Positions 31,656 through 42,800 of a stretch of 64,000 bases of DNA are shown in pieces. The notes under the pieces are model-generated. The model saw nothing but the letters and a program-made list of their open reading frames with translations, had not been told where the DNA came from and ran no database searches. Both the position numbers and the translations under genes were made by a program. The DNA is from Hanleya hanleyi. Taxonomy: Eukaryota > Mollusca > Polyplacophora > Lepidopleurida > Hanleyidae. The first letter of the stretch is position 1; each line of letters opens with the position of its first letter. Where the stretch lies: positions 1-64,000 of the forward strand of contig JAVTVY010020571.1 of assembly GCA_036873755.1 (NCBI GenBank), read 5' to 3'.

Positions 31656-32038
31656 AAGGCTGTCCACAGATCGGGGTCTAGGGTGAAGCCTCGCGTAGGG
31701 TCTTGGTAACGGCCCAGGCGTGAGAAGAAGGGTCCACGGTATACGTAGATGGCATTGTCTATGTGGATGAGGTGTCCGTCGAGCTCACCACTCAACACCC
31801 GTTTAAATTTGGTCCAGCCGTCACGGTGTAGCGTAACCGTATTCGATACGGTCTCAGCGCGCGACCAGCAAACATCTCCACGGTCTTCCACGAGGGTGAC
31901 TTTATCTTCATAGACGTGTAACCCCACCCGGGGTGTAAGGGGAAGGATGGCTCGTAGGACAGGTGACATGCTTGACCCAATGACGAACGGTGAGTGACAC
32001 ACACTCTGACTGTCTTTCGTATTTATGGTGAGGTCCAA
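31643..32038 (-). CDS. Unrecognised element ORF, about 130 aa
   Basis: Open frame without a clear ATG at its upstream end; the first ATG gives about 108 residues (MSPVLRAILPLTPR). It is in the same frame as the ORF upstream and separated from it by one TGA (32,042-32,044). The sequence has alternating strand-like segments (VGLHVYEDKVTLVED, HLIHIDNAIYVYRGP) and no membrane segment. The end, DPDLWTAFEKP, is followed in another frame by an acidic stretch, suggesting a frameshifted tail. I do not recognise a family. The position between the membrane ORF and the integrase suggests an element-specific gene. Confidence 0.4.
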   Translation of the reverse strand: MDLTINTKDSQSVCHSPFVIGSSMSPVLRAILPLTPRVGLHVYEDKVTLVEDRGDVCWSRAETVSNTVTLHRDGWTKFKRVLSGELDGHLIHIDNAIYVYRGPFFSRLGRYQDPTRGFTLDPDLWTAFEKP

Positions 32039-32041
32039 CTG

Positions 32042-32368
32042 TCAATGCCACAGCGCCAGGGTCAATAGGACAAAGACTATTGTGAGGCCTACCAGCCGTC
32101 GCTGGTTCCGGCGTGAGCGCTCGTGGTCCATAGCCCGAGCATCAAGGATGGCTGTCATAGTCCAGTAGTGGTGAGTGATGGCACACCTCTCCATCGTGTG
32201 CACTCTGTCGAGGGCCGCTTCTGTGAACTCTTTCAGGATCTGGCGTCGCCCCTCGTTGTCGTCGCCATCTGCAAACATGGACCGAACCACTGCTCGGTAA
32301 CCCGTGAGTGAATTAACCACGGTGGCATGCTGTAAAATGCGAGTCGCATAGGGCTGGATCTCCGTCAT
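32042..32368 (-). CDS. Tail-anchored membrane protein of the element, 108 aa
   Basis: First gene of the loop, with ATG at 32,368. The protein is mostly helical and charged, with a basic patch (ERSRRNQRR) followed by a C-terminal hydrophobic segment (LVGLTIVFVLLTLALW) and a stop one residue later, which is the classic tail-anchor layout. A TATA box (TATAAAA, 32,405-32,411) lies about 40 bases upstream. The frame continues past the TGA into the next ORF. Family not recognised; a virion or host-membrane protein is inferred from the topology only. Confidence 0.5.
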   Translation of the reverse strand: MTEIQPYATRILQHATVVNSLTGYRAVVRSMFADGDDNEGRRQILKEFTEAALDRVHTMERCAITHHYWTMTAILDARAMDHERSRRNQRRLVGLTIVFVLLTLALWH

Positions 32369-32404
32369 GGCTCTGCAACCTTAGAAATGAAGGTGTGGGA
32401 CGTG

Positions 32405-32411
32405 TTTTATA
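32405..32411 (-). promoter_or_regulatory. TATA box of the first loop gene
   Basis: TATAAAA on the minus strand, about 40 bases before the ATG at 32,368. Confidence 0.55.
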
Positions 32412-32579
32412 GACCATGTCACACATGCGCGCCTATACGTAGCTCTACGGGTGTAGTCCGTGATACGTACTTTTTTGATTGGTTAGTGCAAAAAGTGAGC
32501 AACAACAACAAAGATTACAGCGCCGGAGGCGCTCCTGGATCCCCTGGAAAATCTTCTCCACGTGTCATGGTATAGCTCC

Positions 32580-32904
32580 GGTGCCCTAAAAATTCCCACT
32601 TTTATACACCTACATAGAAGTACCCGGATGTAGGCGCGGACGTAGGCGAAAGCCTTCTAATACCCGGATGTAGGCGCAGACGTGAGCGAAATTCTAGCAC
32701 CCGTCCATTGGTTCTTTTATCGATCGCTCATTGGCTCTTTTTGTCGACCGCTGATTGGTCCAAATGGAACTGCCCATCCTTCCCTGGTTAATTTACAATC
32801 CCCTTTTTGGGTTCAAGCTCTGTATATCGAGCCGCAACATTGTTGCCGAACCTTGCCGAAAGGGAGACCTTTTGACCTGGATGTGACCTTTGACCTTTTG
32901 ACCC
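32580..32904 (-). promoter_or_regulatory. Putative control region upstream of the loop genes
   Basis: It contains two copies of the unit TACCCGGATGTAGGCGC (about 32,618-32,680). It also has three ATTGG (inverted CCAAT) boxes at 32,707, 32,730 and 32,754, spaced 23-24 bases in a degenerate repeat. A perfect DR1 nuclear-receptor element TGACCTTTGACCT sits at 32,884-32,896 among further GACCT half sites. It lies between the right TIR and the first gene. Factor binding is an inference. Confidence 0.4.
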
Positions 32905-33189
32905 GACATTCACCCGCGCACTTCCGGTGATGCCGCGCACTTCCGGAGAACCCTCGCCCGCGCGCGCTGCGGCCGGATAACCCGCGCGCGCTCCGGCCGG
33001 GGCGGGGCGGGCCGGGCCGTGCCGGGGAAAACCCGGAGGTTGAACATCCGGACCCTACGTCTAAGGGGAACATTGGAACTCTTCTGTGTTCGAAGGTAGT
33101 TTTAGTGAAACCCGGAAGTGACGTCTGTGCGCAGAACCCACACCACCCAGCCCCAACCAGGGACCCATAGTGGTGGGTCACACACACTC

Positions 33190-35600
33190 CCTTACGCATC
33201 CCCCAACATGCCTGCTTTCTATACTACGGCCAGACTGCGCATGCGCAGACCATTGAACACGGACGAACCCTGAGTCCAATCGGATGCTCCTCCACGAGAG
33301 CTTCAACATAAGACCTCATATGACTCCATCGGACCCACAGTGACCCCTGTCGGCGCCAAAATGTCTATTTTCATAGTCTTGGTCTACTGCGCATGTGCAG
33401 AATGACGTCAGTTCCACGTCACACCCAGCCCGTCGGATACTCCCTCACGTATGCTTTACATTGATACCTCACTCGATCCCATCGGCCCATTAGGGGCCCA
33501 CCTAAACCCCAACACGTCTATTTCTATACTACGGCCAGACTGCGCATGCGCAGACTATTGACAACGAACGACACACTAGTGCAGGCGGATGCTCCCTCAC
33601 GAGAGCTTCACACTGATACCTCACACGACACCATAGGATCATTAGGGGCTCATCTAGACCCTAACACGTCTATTTCCACACCCTTTTCCCAGAATTCCCT
33701 GTCTGCGCATGCGCAGAATGTTGACAACGGCCGATACCCTAGTCCAATCGGATGCCCCCTCACATAGGCTTCACATTGATGCCTCACTCAACTCCATCGG
33801 CTCATTAGTGGCTCACCTAGATCCACAAACGTCTATTTTCATACCCTTTGTCTATTGCGCATGCGCAGAATGACGATATTCCGACCCCACATCCACCCAG
33901 TGGGATGCCCCCTCACATAGGCTTCACATTGATACCTCACTCGACCCCATCGGTCCATTAGGGGCCCCCCTCGATCCCAAAACGTCTATTTCCATACCCT
34001 TGGTCTACCGCGCATGCGCAGAATCACGATATTTCAACCCCACACCCACCCTTATCGGATGCCCCTTCCCGAATGGTTCACATTGATACCTCATACGACT
34101 CCATCGGACCACTAGTGGCTCCCCTAGATCCCAAAACGTCTATTTCCATAACCTTGGTCTACCGCGCATGCGCAGAATGACCATATTCCAACCCCACACC
34201 TACCCCATCGGATGCCCCCTCACATATGCTTCACATTCAGTCCTCGCCATGAAAGGCGAGCGATCGCTCCCCTTCTCCTCCACACACGCCCAGAGCTCGC
34301 AAGGCGAGCGATTCGTCGCTCCTCCAAATCCGAGAGAAAAATATTTATTTCTTCAGTCTATATCAGCAGTATTTTCGTCACCTTTCACTGGTTTTCGTGG
34401 TTGCGGTTTCGATTTGCAAAGGAAGCAGAAGTAAGACAACTGTCATGCGCAGTAGAACAACGCGACGTCACCGGCTCGTGACCTGGTAACAGTCGTCAGT
34501 TGGCAAGACTGGTGATCTCCAATTTACATCCTGATCTATCCCACGGTTCACCGCGCGACATACACAACCGTATGCCCAGTGATGCACTGTGGGGTAGATG
34601 AGGATTAATTTGAAGATCGCCAGTTTTGCTGTCAGTTGGCGGTTTTCCTTGACTTGCGATGTTGTATACCTTCTTGCGTTTCATTGAAGTTTTCCACATC
34701 ATTGTTGGCATTACCATGGCTGAACAGAGTCATACCGGCAGTACAAAACAACTTAAAGAGAACCGGGTAGAACTGAAAACTTTCAAAAGCTGCGGCACGG
34801 CGGTTCAGTTACATATCGGTTACAGAACAGTGGAGACAGACAGTCGGCAGTATACATACTGTATCGGTACTGTTAGTCTGAAACTGTCTGAGTGAGTGAG
34901 TAGTCTGACATGTGACTTGAAAATAAGTATGTATTAATTGTGACTTGGATCAAATATAAATCAAACACTCGTGTGGAGTATTTTATGTATTGTCTTATTT
35001 ATTGCAAGATTCAAAGGAATACCAAAATGTCTGCTAAAATAACACTGCTCGCCTTAGGTGAGCAATCACTCGCCCCAAACATCCCAGGAGAGCGATTTCC
35101 AGATAAGCGATCACTCGCCCATCCAGATTACGGAGAGCGATCTGGCACTCTCCCACCATTTTGAATCACCATGTAAGAATCACCAGACAATGCATACAAT
35201 AGCCAAGTCTGGGGACAACAATATGTCTAGACTTGAGCCTTTTCAGCTGCACAAAGACTCAGACAATAGCTCCTACATGAAGTATCTACCCACTAGGAGC
35301 TCCCCTAGATCCCAAAACGTGTATTCCATACCCTTGGTCTACCGCGCATGCGCAGAATGACCATATTCCAACCCCACACCCAGCCCACCGGATGCCCCCT
35401 CACATAGGCTTCACATTGATACCCCACTGGACTCCATCGGACCACTAGTGACCCACCTAGACCCCAAAACGTCTATTTCCATACCCTTGGTCTACCGCGC
35501 ATGCGCAGAATGACGATATTTCAACCTCACACCCACCCCATCAGATGCCCCTTCACGAATGCTTCACATTGATACCTCATACGACCCAATCGGTACACTA
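33190..35600. repeat. Satellite of about 155 bp with TGCGCATGCGC cores, right
   Basis: Mirror of 23,420-25,560. One core (near 33,390) is mutated to GCGCATGTGC; the others are intact. It is interrupted by a 931-bp block absent from the left array. Confidence 0.85.
34238..35168. mobile_element. 931-bp block found only in the right TIR satellite
   Basis: Replaces 43 bases present on the left. Both ends carry repeated GCGATCGCTC/GGCGAG motifs, and at the left end GGCGAG and CTCGCC form a short hairpin. No convincing gene. Possibly a nonautonomous transposon; a Helitron-like end is conceivable but unproven. Confidence 0.45.
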
Positions 35601-35683
35601 GGGACCCCTCTCGCCCCCTTCGGGGATCTCCGTGTCTCTTCGAGCACCTCCGTGTCTCTTCGGTGATCTCCGTGACATCTTCG

Positions 35684-35884
35684 CAACATTGTAGCGAACG
35701 TGCAACAATGTTGCAATTCGGGGAGCCAGGTGTTCGGCACGTGACAACCCCAAGCAGACGACATCGAAATTCTGGCGGGAAATGCAACATTGTAGCGAAC
35801 GTGCAACAATGTTGCAATTCGGGGAGCCAGGTGTTCGGCACGTGACAACCCCAAGCAGACGACAGCGAAATTCTAGCGGGAAAA
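35684..35884. repeat. 101-bp tandem doublet with nested palindromes, right
   Basis: Inverted copy of 23,131-23,331, both units preserved. Confidence 0.8.
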
Positions 35885-36843
35885 AACCCCCACAGACAGT
35901 ACATGGCCTATCATGTTCCCATCTCACCGAAAAGACACGGACGTACCCTTCGCACCTCACCGAAAAAACACGAAGGTGAACGACATTGTAACGGACCTGA
36001 CCGAAGAAACACGGAGATCACCCAAGAGACACGAAGATGAACGACATTGTGGAAAAACCCCACAACGGACGTACCCGAAAAGACACGGAGGTGAACGGCA
36101 TTGTGGAAAAACCCCACAGACAGGTCAGTACATATCCTATCATGTTCACAGGTCACGCTCCATTCACCCAGACCGGAAGTGACGCCATACGGCACTGGTG
36201 GCGCCCCTGGCGGAAAAGGGGAACCAATAGTTACCTCCCTGGAAAAAAAGCGTTGAAATCCTCGCTCCCTACTACTTCCGTTCCCTCACTATCACATACT
36301 ACTACTGTAACATCATGAGCAATTAACCTGATTACATCCATTAATTAGATAACGATTAAAGCGTTGTCAGGTAAGAATACACAGCTACCGCAGTTTGTAC
36401 GATCTGTCAAAATTCAAAGTATACACACCTTAAGCTTGAATCAAGCTTTGGAAAGTGCATACACAGTTTGAAATATATGCATGCACTGTGGCATGGGAGA
36501 ATGGTACTGTGGGTGACCTGCCATAATTTCGATTCTGCCTATGCTTTACTATGGAGGAATATTTCTACCATGATAATTGGCATATTTGCATTCATAGAGA
36601 TAAGCAGGGTTCTTTTTTTTTCTTCCTATAATATGATAATCAAATGCATATTTAGCATATGTTTACCACTTATCACTGATTAAAGATTTTCGCCCAAATT
36701 CTACCACTCAGGTATTATAGTCAATCTGACTTTGGGAATTTATATCGAGAAACCTTGATACGCAGCCATTATTCAGTGAAGCAGATCGCTTGTTTTATGT
36801 TGAACTTTATCCACAATGAAACCTTTGACATCGCATCTTGTAG

Positions 36844-39800
36844 GCCAGTTCCTTGCTTCAAGAAGCCATAACTGCCTTTACAGACTTCGAAACTACTAGT
36901 AAGACGAAGTATGCCTTCCACCCAGACGACCGTATGAGTTATTCGACAGTGCGGGCTAAGTTACAAAGATTGGAAGGACAGGTGGGGGAATATATAGTAG
37001 GATATAGCTTTGAAAACTACAGAAACTTGCATTTTGTTGTTAAACGCATGAACAATATTTTATTTACAAATGCATTATTAGTATATTCTCTGTTTACCTA
37101 TTTATACATTGGTATTTAATTGCAATATACAATTACTTCTGTTATGTTGTGGATTCTTAAATGATAGAAAGCAAGAGTCAAGAGAATTGCATCAAGAAAA
37201 ATGGTCTGCTTCTATCACCGTATCAGGTTAACCAACAACAATCGTTCATGCAAGAGGCCAAAGCGAACTATATTCGGGCTTTACGTTGTATTCGAAAGCG
37301 ACAACCAACTGGAAGAAGAGCAGTTAACATGGCGCTATCGTGGAGACTTCGAGCGGAGAAATCTCGTCTTGGGTGTCAGTCTTGTGTGGGCAGAACCAGG
37401 TACTTTTCCATTTCCGAGTACGTTTTCGATAATTTGTAAATTTGACGAATTGATTTAACTTACAATAGATTTTGTGGCATGGTCTTTTTACGAAATTATT
37501 AATATAAAATACTGAAAAGCACAGCTTTGTACATTGAACCTGTGCATGCTGCCCCGCCCCTCCCCCCCCCCAACAAAAAAATATATTTGCAGGGGTTGTA
37601 AAAATATGTGATAGCTTATTTAGACGTCAGTCACATTGTCTGTATTAACTGTATCTGACTATTCAACGAAAGAAAAATAATAACCTTTTGTTCTTTTCAG
37701 ACGTGAATACACCGAGAAAGATACAGAGCAACTCTATTGTCTTAACAGTTTATATCAGGTGTACAAAGATACGCGTGATGATAATGCAGCATTGTTGACT
37801 GCCTTACAGCAACTGTCTAAAACACGTTCATATCGCTGTAGCGAGCACCAGGTATATGTTTCAGTATGAGCGGAGTCAATGAATATATTTTCGTTAATGG
37901 TTCCCTGAGGCCGTCTGTACTAGAAAGTCTGAATTACAAGCGTCTGGTCCGTCATTCATAATTCAGCCGTCGTCCATTAAACAATATCCGCGGCCATAAT
38001 CCAAAGACCGTTTCCACATTCCACACAACAGCATCAACACCAAATTCTAAAAGATAATCCTAGTATACATAAGCATATTTCCTGCAAGAGAGAAACGGTC
38101 AACAGTTTTCAATGATGCCGGCACGACATAATGATGTTCCAAAAATATTAAATTCGTATCGCTGATCAGTATTCTTAATCCATATGATATTTGTTGTAAA
38201 GTCGCCATCTAGAGAATGATCTATCTCAGTCACGCTTTGATTGTGACTGTTCATATGAGCACCATGAGGATCTTGATTTATATAGGTTCATACGGCCCCT
38301 AGCCCCGGGTTAAGCGGAATTAGACACAAGTTACGAAACGTAACGCCACAGATCTTGCACGCTACGCTCGTATTTTGCTATCAGTATGCGATATGTATCG
38401 CCAAATTTGATAAACTTTGAGTGGAGGCGCTTGGTGATATAGCCCAGTTTTATAAGTTTCTGCAATAATTTTTTGTGACGTTGATTTAATTCGTCACATT
38501 TAACACATGATCTAGCAAATGCTACTAGGAGAGATATGTATACGCCATATGCAGGTCCCACTGGAATATTACTGTCCAGAAAGGGATAGTTTACGATGTC
38601 GAAATTGTAATCATCTCGTTTGTCATAAAGACGACAAGAGAGAAGGCCTGTTTCATTTTTGTAGAGATATAGGTCTAAATATGATGTGCCCGTGGGGCTG
38701 GCCCGTTTCATTTTTATAGAGATATAGGTCTAAATATTATGTGCCAGTAGGGCTGGCAAAATGTGAAAACACATTTTAATATGTACAGTTAATTTAGACT
38801 CGATCAGTACCGGTAGTCTGAAAGATCCACAAATCACGACCATTTGAGCGAAGATAAACCTCCTACTTGATACAGATTGTTGGAACCATACAATCCATGA
38901 GCATTATACTTTCCTCCAACGCTTCAACAGAGTCGGTAGAACTCTCGGTATAACCACAATCGTTATCAACGTGCTTTATTTTTCTGACAACAATATTGAC
39001 ATGTTCGGTCGCAATTCCACGGCGTCTAAACATATTCAAGCACACCAGTTCAATCTATGATAATTCTGTTACCAGATTGATATGGTTATATTAAACTTAC
39101 GTTTGTGTAACGGACGTGGGAGCCGAGACGGCTGGATTGGAGGGCCAACCGCCTCAGAATGCGCCATTTTCCCTCGCACGACTCGGTCGTCTGGTAGGCT
39201 TCACTTGCTCCTTGGGACCATCTTCACCAATTTCAGGCTCCTCTCATGCATTTTAATCCTAATATATCTCGTTCGAAAACAAAAACCAATAATTAAGCGG
39301 GAAAGAAAGACAATGGGGAGTGGCTTGATAATATCAGTAAGAGGCAGGCCCTATGGATTATTTTAGCGAGATGCCTAATCCAATATGGCCTCTGTCGCCA
39401 GCTTGGATTTCCGACCCCTTCATTCTTCTTGGATCATGCAGTTGCGTCAGAAATAACGAGAGAGTGGCTTTGACACTTTGAATATTTACATCAGTAATGT
39501 GTAGTCTGTTGAAGGCTTTCAATGAGACGGGTATACTATATTATTTATTATGTAGAACATCTTGTTGCCGAAGTTCTTAACAAGTATCCTTTTATGTGTG
39601 TACTAAGATATCGTTGTTGCGAGATGTTGAATTACATTATTGTCTAATATGCTATGTTTAGTTATATTTTTGTGACATTGTAGGCTATTCTGGCATACAC
39701 TGCCACGATCGAGCAGTGTCGACGCAGAAACTGGCACGACCTTGCTAAGGACATGGAAAGACAGCTGCTTCAAAGGTACGAACACTCAATCCAATAACTT

Positions 39801-42800
39801 GTCGGCTGAGCGATAAATCTTTAATTTGTTCTGGACTGTACAGCTTTTGCCTTTGTCAAAACAAGCCATTTACTAACCAATCTTCGTCGTTACTCCATGA
39901 TGATCATTCCGTGTTTCAACCATCTTTCCTTCCTCGAAGCCAGAAACTTGTTCAACTGATCCAACCATTGTTATTCGTTAACCCTATCTGGCCTGGGCTT
40001 TTTGGGACCTGGGGGGCGGGCCGAAATGGCCCCCCCTAATTATTTTTCTTATCCCTTGAGCTAGGGAGCTGAAACTTACCACACTATACCCTTGGGTCAA
40101 GCTCTACCAGAAAATGTAAAAAAAATCCAAGATGGCCGCTTTGATAACGTCACAGTGACGTCATTTCCAAAAACGGCATTTTTTGGTCGATTTTTCGGTC
40201 GGATTTTCCGAATTTTTTATTTATGCAATTCCTCCGCAAAAACTGCATGATAAATTAGTAAATATTAATGTGATGTGAAATAAAATAGTTTTTGCCCAAT
40301 TTTCATCGCGGAAAAGCAGAAATTTTGAAGAAATATGATAAAAACATCACTTTTCTGGTACCCCACGTGGCCGCCATCTTGAATTTACCCATGATCCTCT
40401 GCTCTTGGGGTTATGCAAATGGGCTCAAAATGACCCAAATATGATAAACTATAAAGTCCTGGAGTTTCAGCACTTCGTTTTTCGTCGTTCTGGTGATAGC
40501 GCAGAAAGTTTGGTAGGGGGGCCATAATGCCCCCAGGCCAGGTAGGGTTAAATATATCTGTGCCATGTTTACTATTTATGGTATTCATGTTCAGGTGCAA
40601 AGAAATCTCGGGAGAACTGACCACCCATGACTTACAACTACTGGCTGCTATCTATGGAGAAAGTTCCATATATTCATTCACTTTCGGGGATATCAACGAA
40701 GCTCTGTTGTCCGGTATGACTCCATTGTTTTGATTACTTTTCTGTGAATTTCTTAATTAACAGGTTGAAACATCGTTTGACAATTATATAGAAATGATAA
40801 CTTGGTATGGATTATAGCCCCCTCCCCCATAATTTTTATATATTGAAACAATGTTTGAGAGAAAAATTAGTCCATTTAATTTTCATTTCATTTCATTTTT
40901 ATTTCACCCAAGCATTCCAATATACATATAATAATAATATAAGACGTACTGGATTAAAACCCCAGGGGACTTAAAATAAGTGAGATATGTGTTTGACGTA
41001 ATACTAAATTTAAATATCTAACTTTCCTTTTATATAAACAAACTAAGAATCAAAAATAAATATAACAAAATCTAGTTTCAAATTCCACGAATTTTCTAAG
41101 TCGGGCATATAGAAACCGCATAATAAAAAAAAATGGCGTGATTTTTCAGAATGTGAGTTTTAATACGAGATTTAAATAGTGAGACACAAGTACAGGATTT
41201 CAACGGAGAGAGTAACTTGTTCCATATATTCCGGCCTTTAATTCTGGTGCTAAATAAGCATAAGCCTGAAAGATAAATTTGTATATAAGGATTTAAACTG
41301 GACTGCCTGTTCTATGTCTATACCAGAGATGGATAATTTGGGCTGGTTGCGAAATTTGCACGGTTTAGAGGGTTTTATGTACATACATGTAAACGAAAGT
41401 TGTTTTTTTTTACATGCGAACTATAGTTATACAAATTGATGAGCTCTTTCGACATAGTTTCTATCAACATCTTACGGTCGTCTTTGGACAGCGTCGCAGA
41501 TGTGTCATCAGCGAAGAGTAGAATTTCCATAACACGGCTTGCAGCAATAATGTCATTGATATAAATAAGGAAAAGAATTGGACCTAAAATAGATCCCTGC
41601 GGTACTTCACAGGATACCTGTTGCAACGATGATATTGTATGATTATATTGTGTACACTGGATTTAAGACGATACGTAACTATGGAACCTTTTAGACGTTC
41701 GTCTTAACCTATAATCAACATGTATAGAAGGATGGCGTGGTTGACCGTGTCAAAGGTTTTGATAAATCCAGGAGGGTTGTGATAGAATATTTCTTGGCCT
41801 CTCTGGAGTGATTAGCTCGGAAGGCGTACTGGTTAGCGCATATTATATTGTACGTATCTAAGAAGGCGATCATTCTGTTAACTGCAAGCTTTTCAATTAT
41901 CTTGCTCAGACAAGCCAGTACTGATATAGGTCATTAATTTTCAAATATATTACTTTCATCATTTTTGAACAGAGGGGTTACTTTTGTCAGCTTCAATGCC
42001 TTCGGTCCATACTTGACCATTATGTACATTTTATACTTTACTTTATAGACCATAAGCATATACAGCTTTTAGCAACTCGTAAGTAGTACGCAATGGCTTG
42101 ATAGTTCTCCGGGGTTACAGCATATATCAAATCAAGAGCAAAATAAAAATCACTGACATAATTGAATAAGCACTCATAGTTAGAGATTAATTTTCTGTGA
42201 ATAAATAATGGTATAACTGATCTATTGATTCCTCTTACTCATGGCAAAATAAACTAACTTTGCAAAATTTATTTGCTTCTTTTCGTTAATAGGTGACATA
42301 ATATTTATAACAATGTTTTCAAACTGTGGGCCATGCTGTTTGAAAACGATAGTAGATGGGCTGCTCTCAAGTCTCTATAGAATGGGCTTACACTTACGAA
42401 TTGTATATTCATTCTCCACAGATTTACGGTTACAACATCCATAAATCATTCAAGCCTATAGTCGCTCGAGCATATTGTTCAATTTAGCAGTCAAATACGT
42501 TTTACATTTACCTCTAGCTAGCATTGTACGGTAGAGTAGATTTGTCACACAATATTTTGAATCAATGTTTTAAACCCCGTATTATATACATAAAACAGAA
42601 TAGGGATATCTACCAAGTTCTAGACTACATTACAGAATTTCATGTGAATAAGTTCGATATCAGAGACATCACCAGCTCCCCATATTTCGCTGCTATATAA
42701 CATACGTGAAATTAATTTGTCGAACAACGTGTTTGTGGACATTTGCGTGATAAATACATAGAGAGCAGTGCATTGATATATGCTGTCACATAGGAGATCA

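Larger units (their letters stand above)
22693..36318 (-). mobile_element. Polinton/Maverick-like (adintovirus-like) element lacking PolB
   Basis: The central 7 kb holds the virion and integration set typical of Polintons: retroviral-type integrase with chromodomain, FtsK/HerA-type packaging ATPase, double-jelly-roll major capsid, penton-like minor capsid, small pX-like protein and adenain-like cysteine protease, all on the minus strand. The flanking inverted 3.2-3.4 kb are repeat-rich and noncoding and are read as long TIRs, giving about 13.6 kb in total. Outer ends are inferred from a 45-base terminus-like segment starting TTGCTCATGATGTTACAG, which recurs at 21,667. Because the flanks are also palindromic, the exact ends and the target duplication cannot be fixed. 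Several genes are broken, so this copy is a relic. Confidence 0.7.
32905..36318. repeat. Right TIR of the Polinton-like element (inferred)
   Basis: Mirror of 22,693-25,862 with the same blocks in inverted order: GC block, TGCGCATGCGCA satellite, 101-bp doublet at about 35,684-35,884, iteron zone and terminal motif near 36,290-36,318. It lacks the left MITE at 23,984 and has an additional 931-bp block at 34,238-35,168. Its GC block is shorter than the left one. Confidence 0.55.

Noticed and set aside
26011..32505. GCAACAACAACAA near both ends of the loop as an element terminus
   Set aside because: The two are in the same orientation and are simple CAA repeats.
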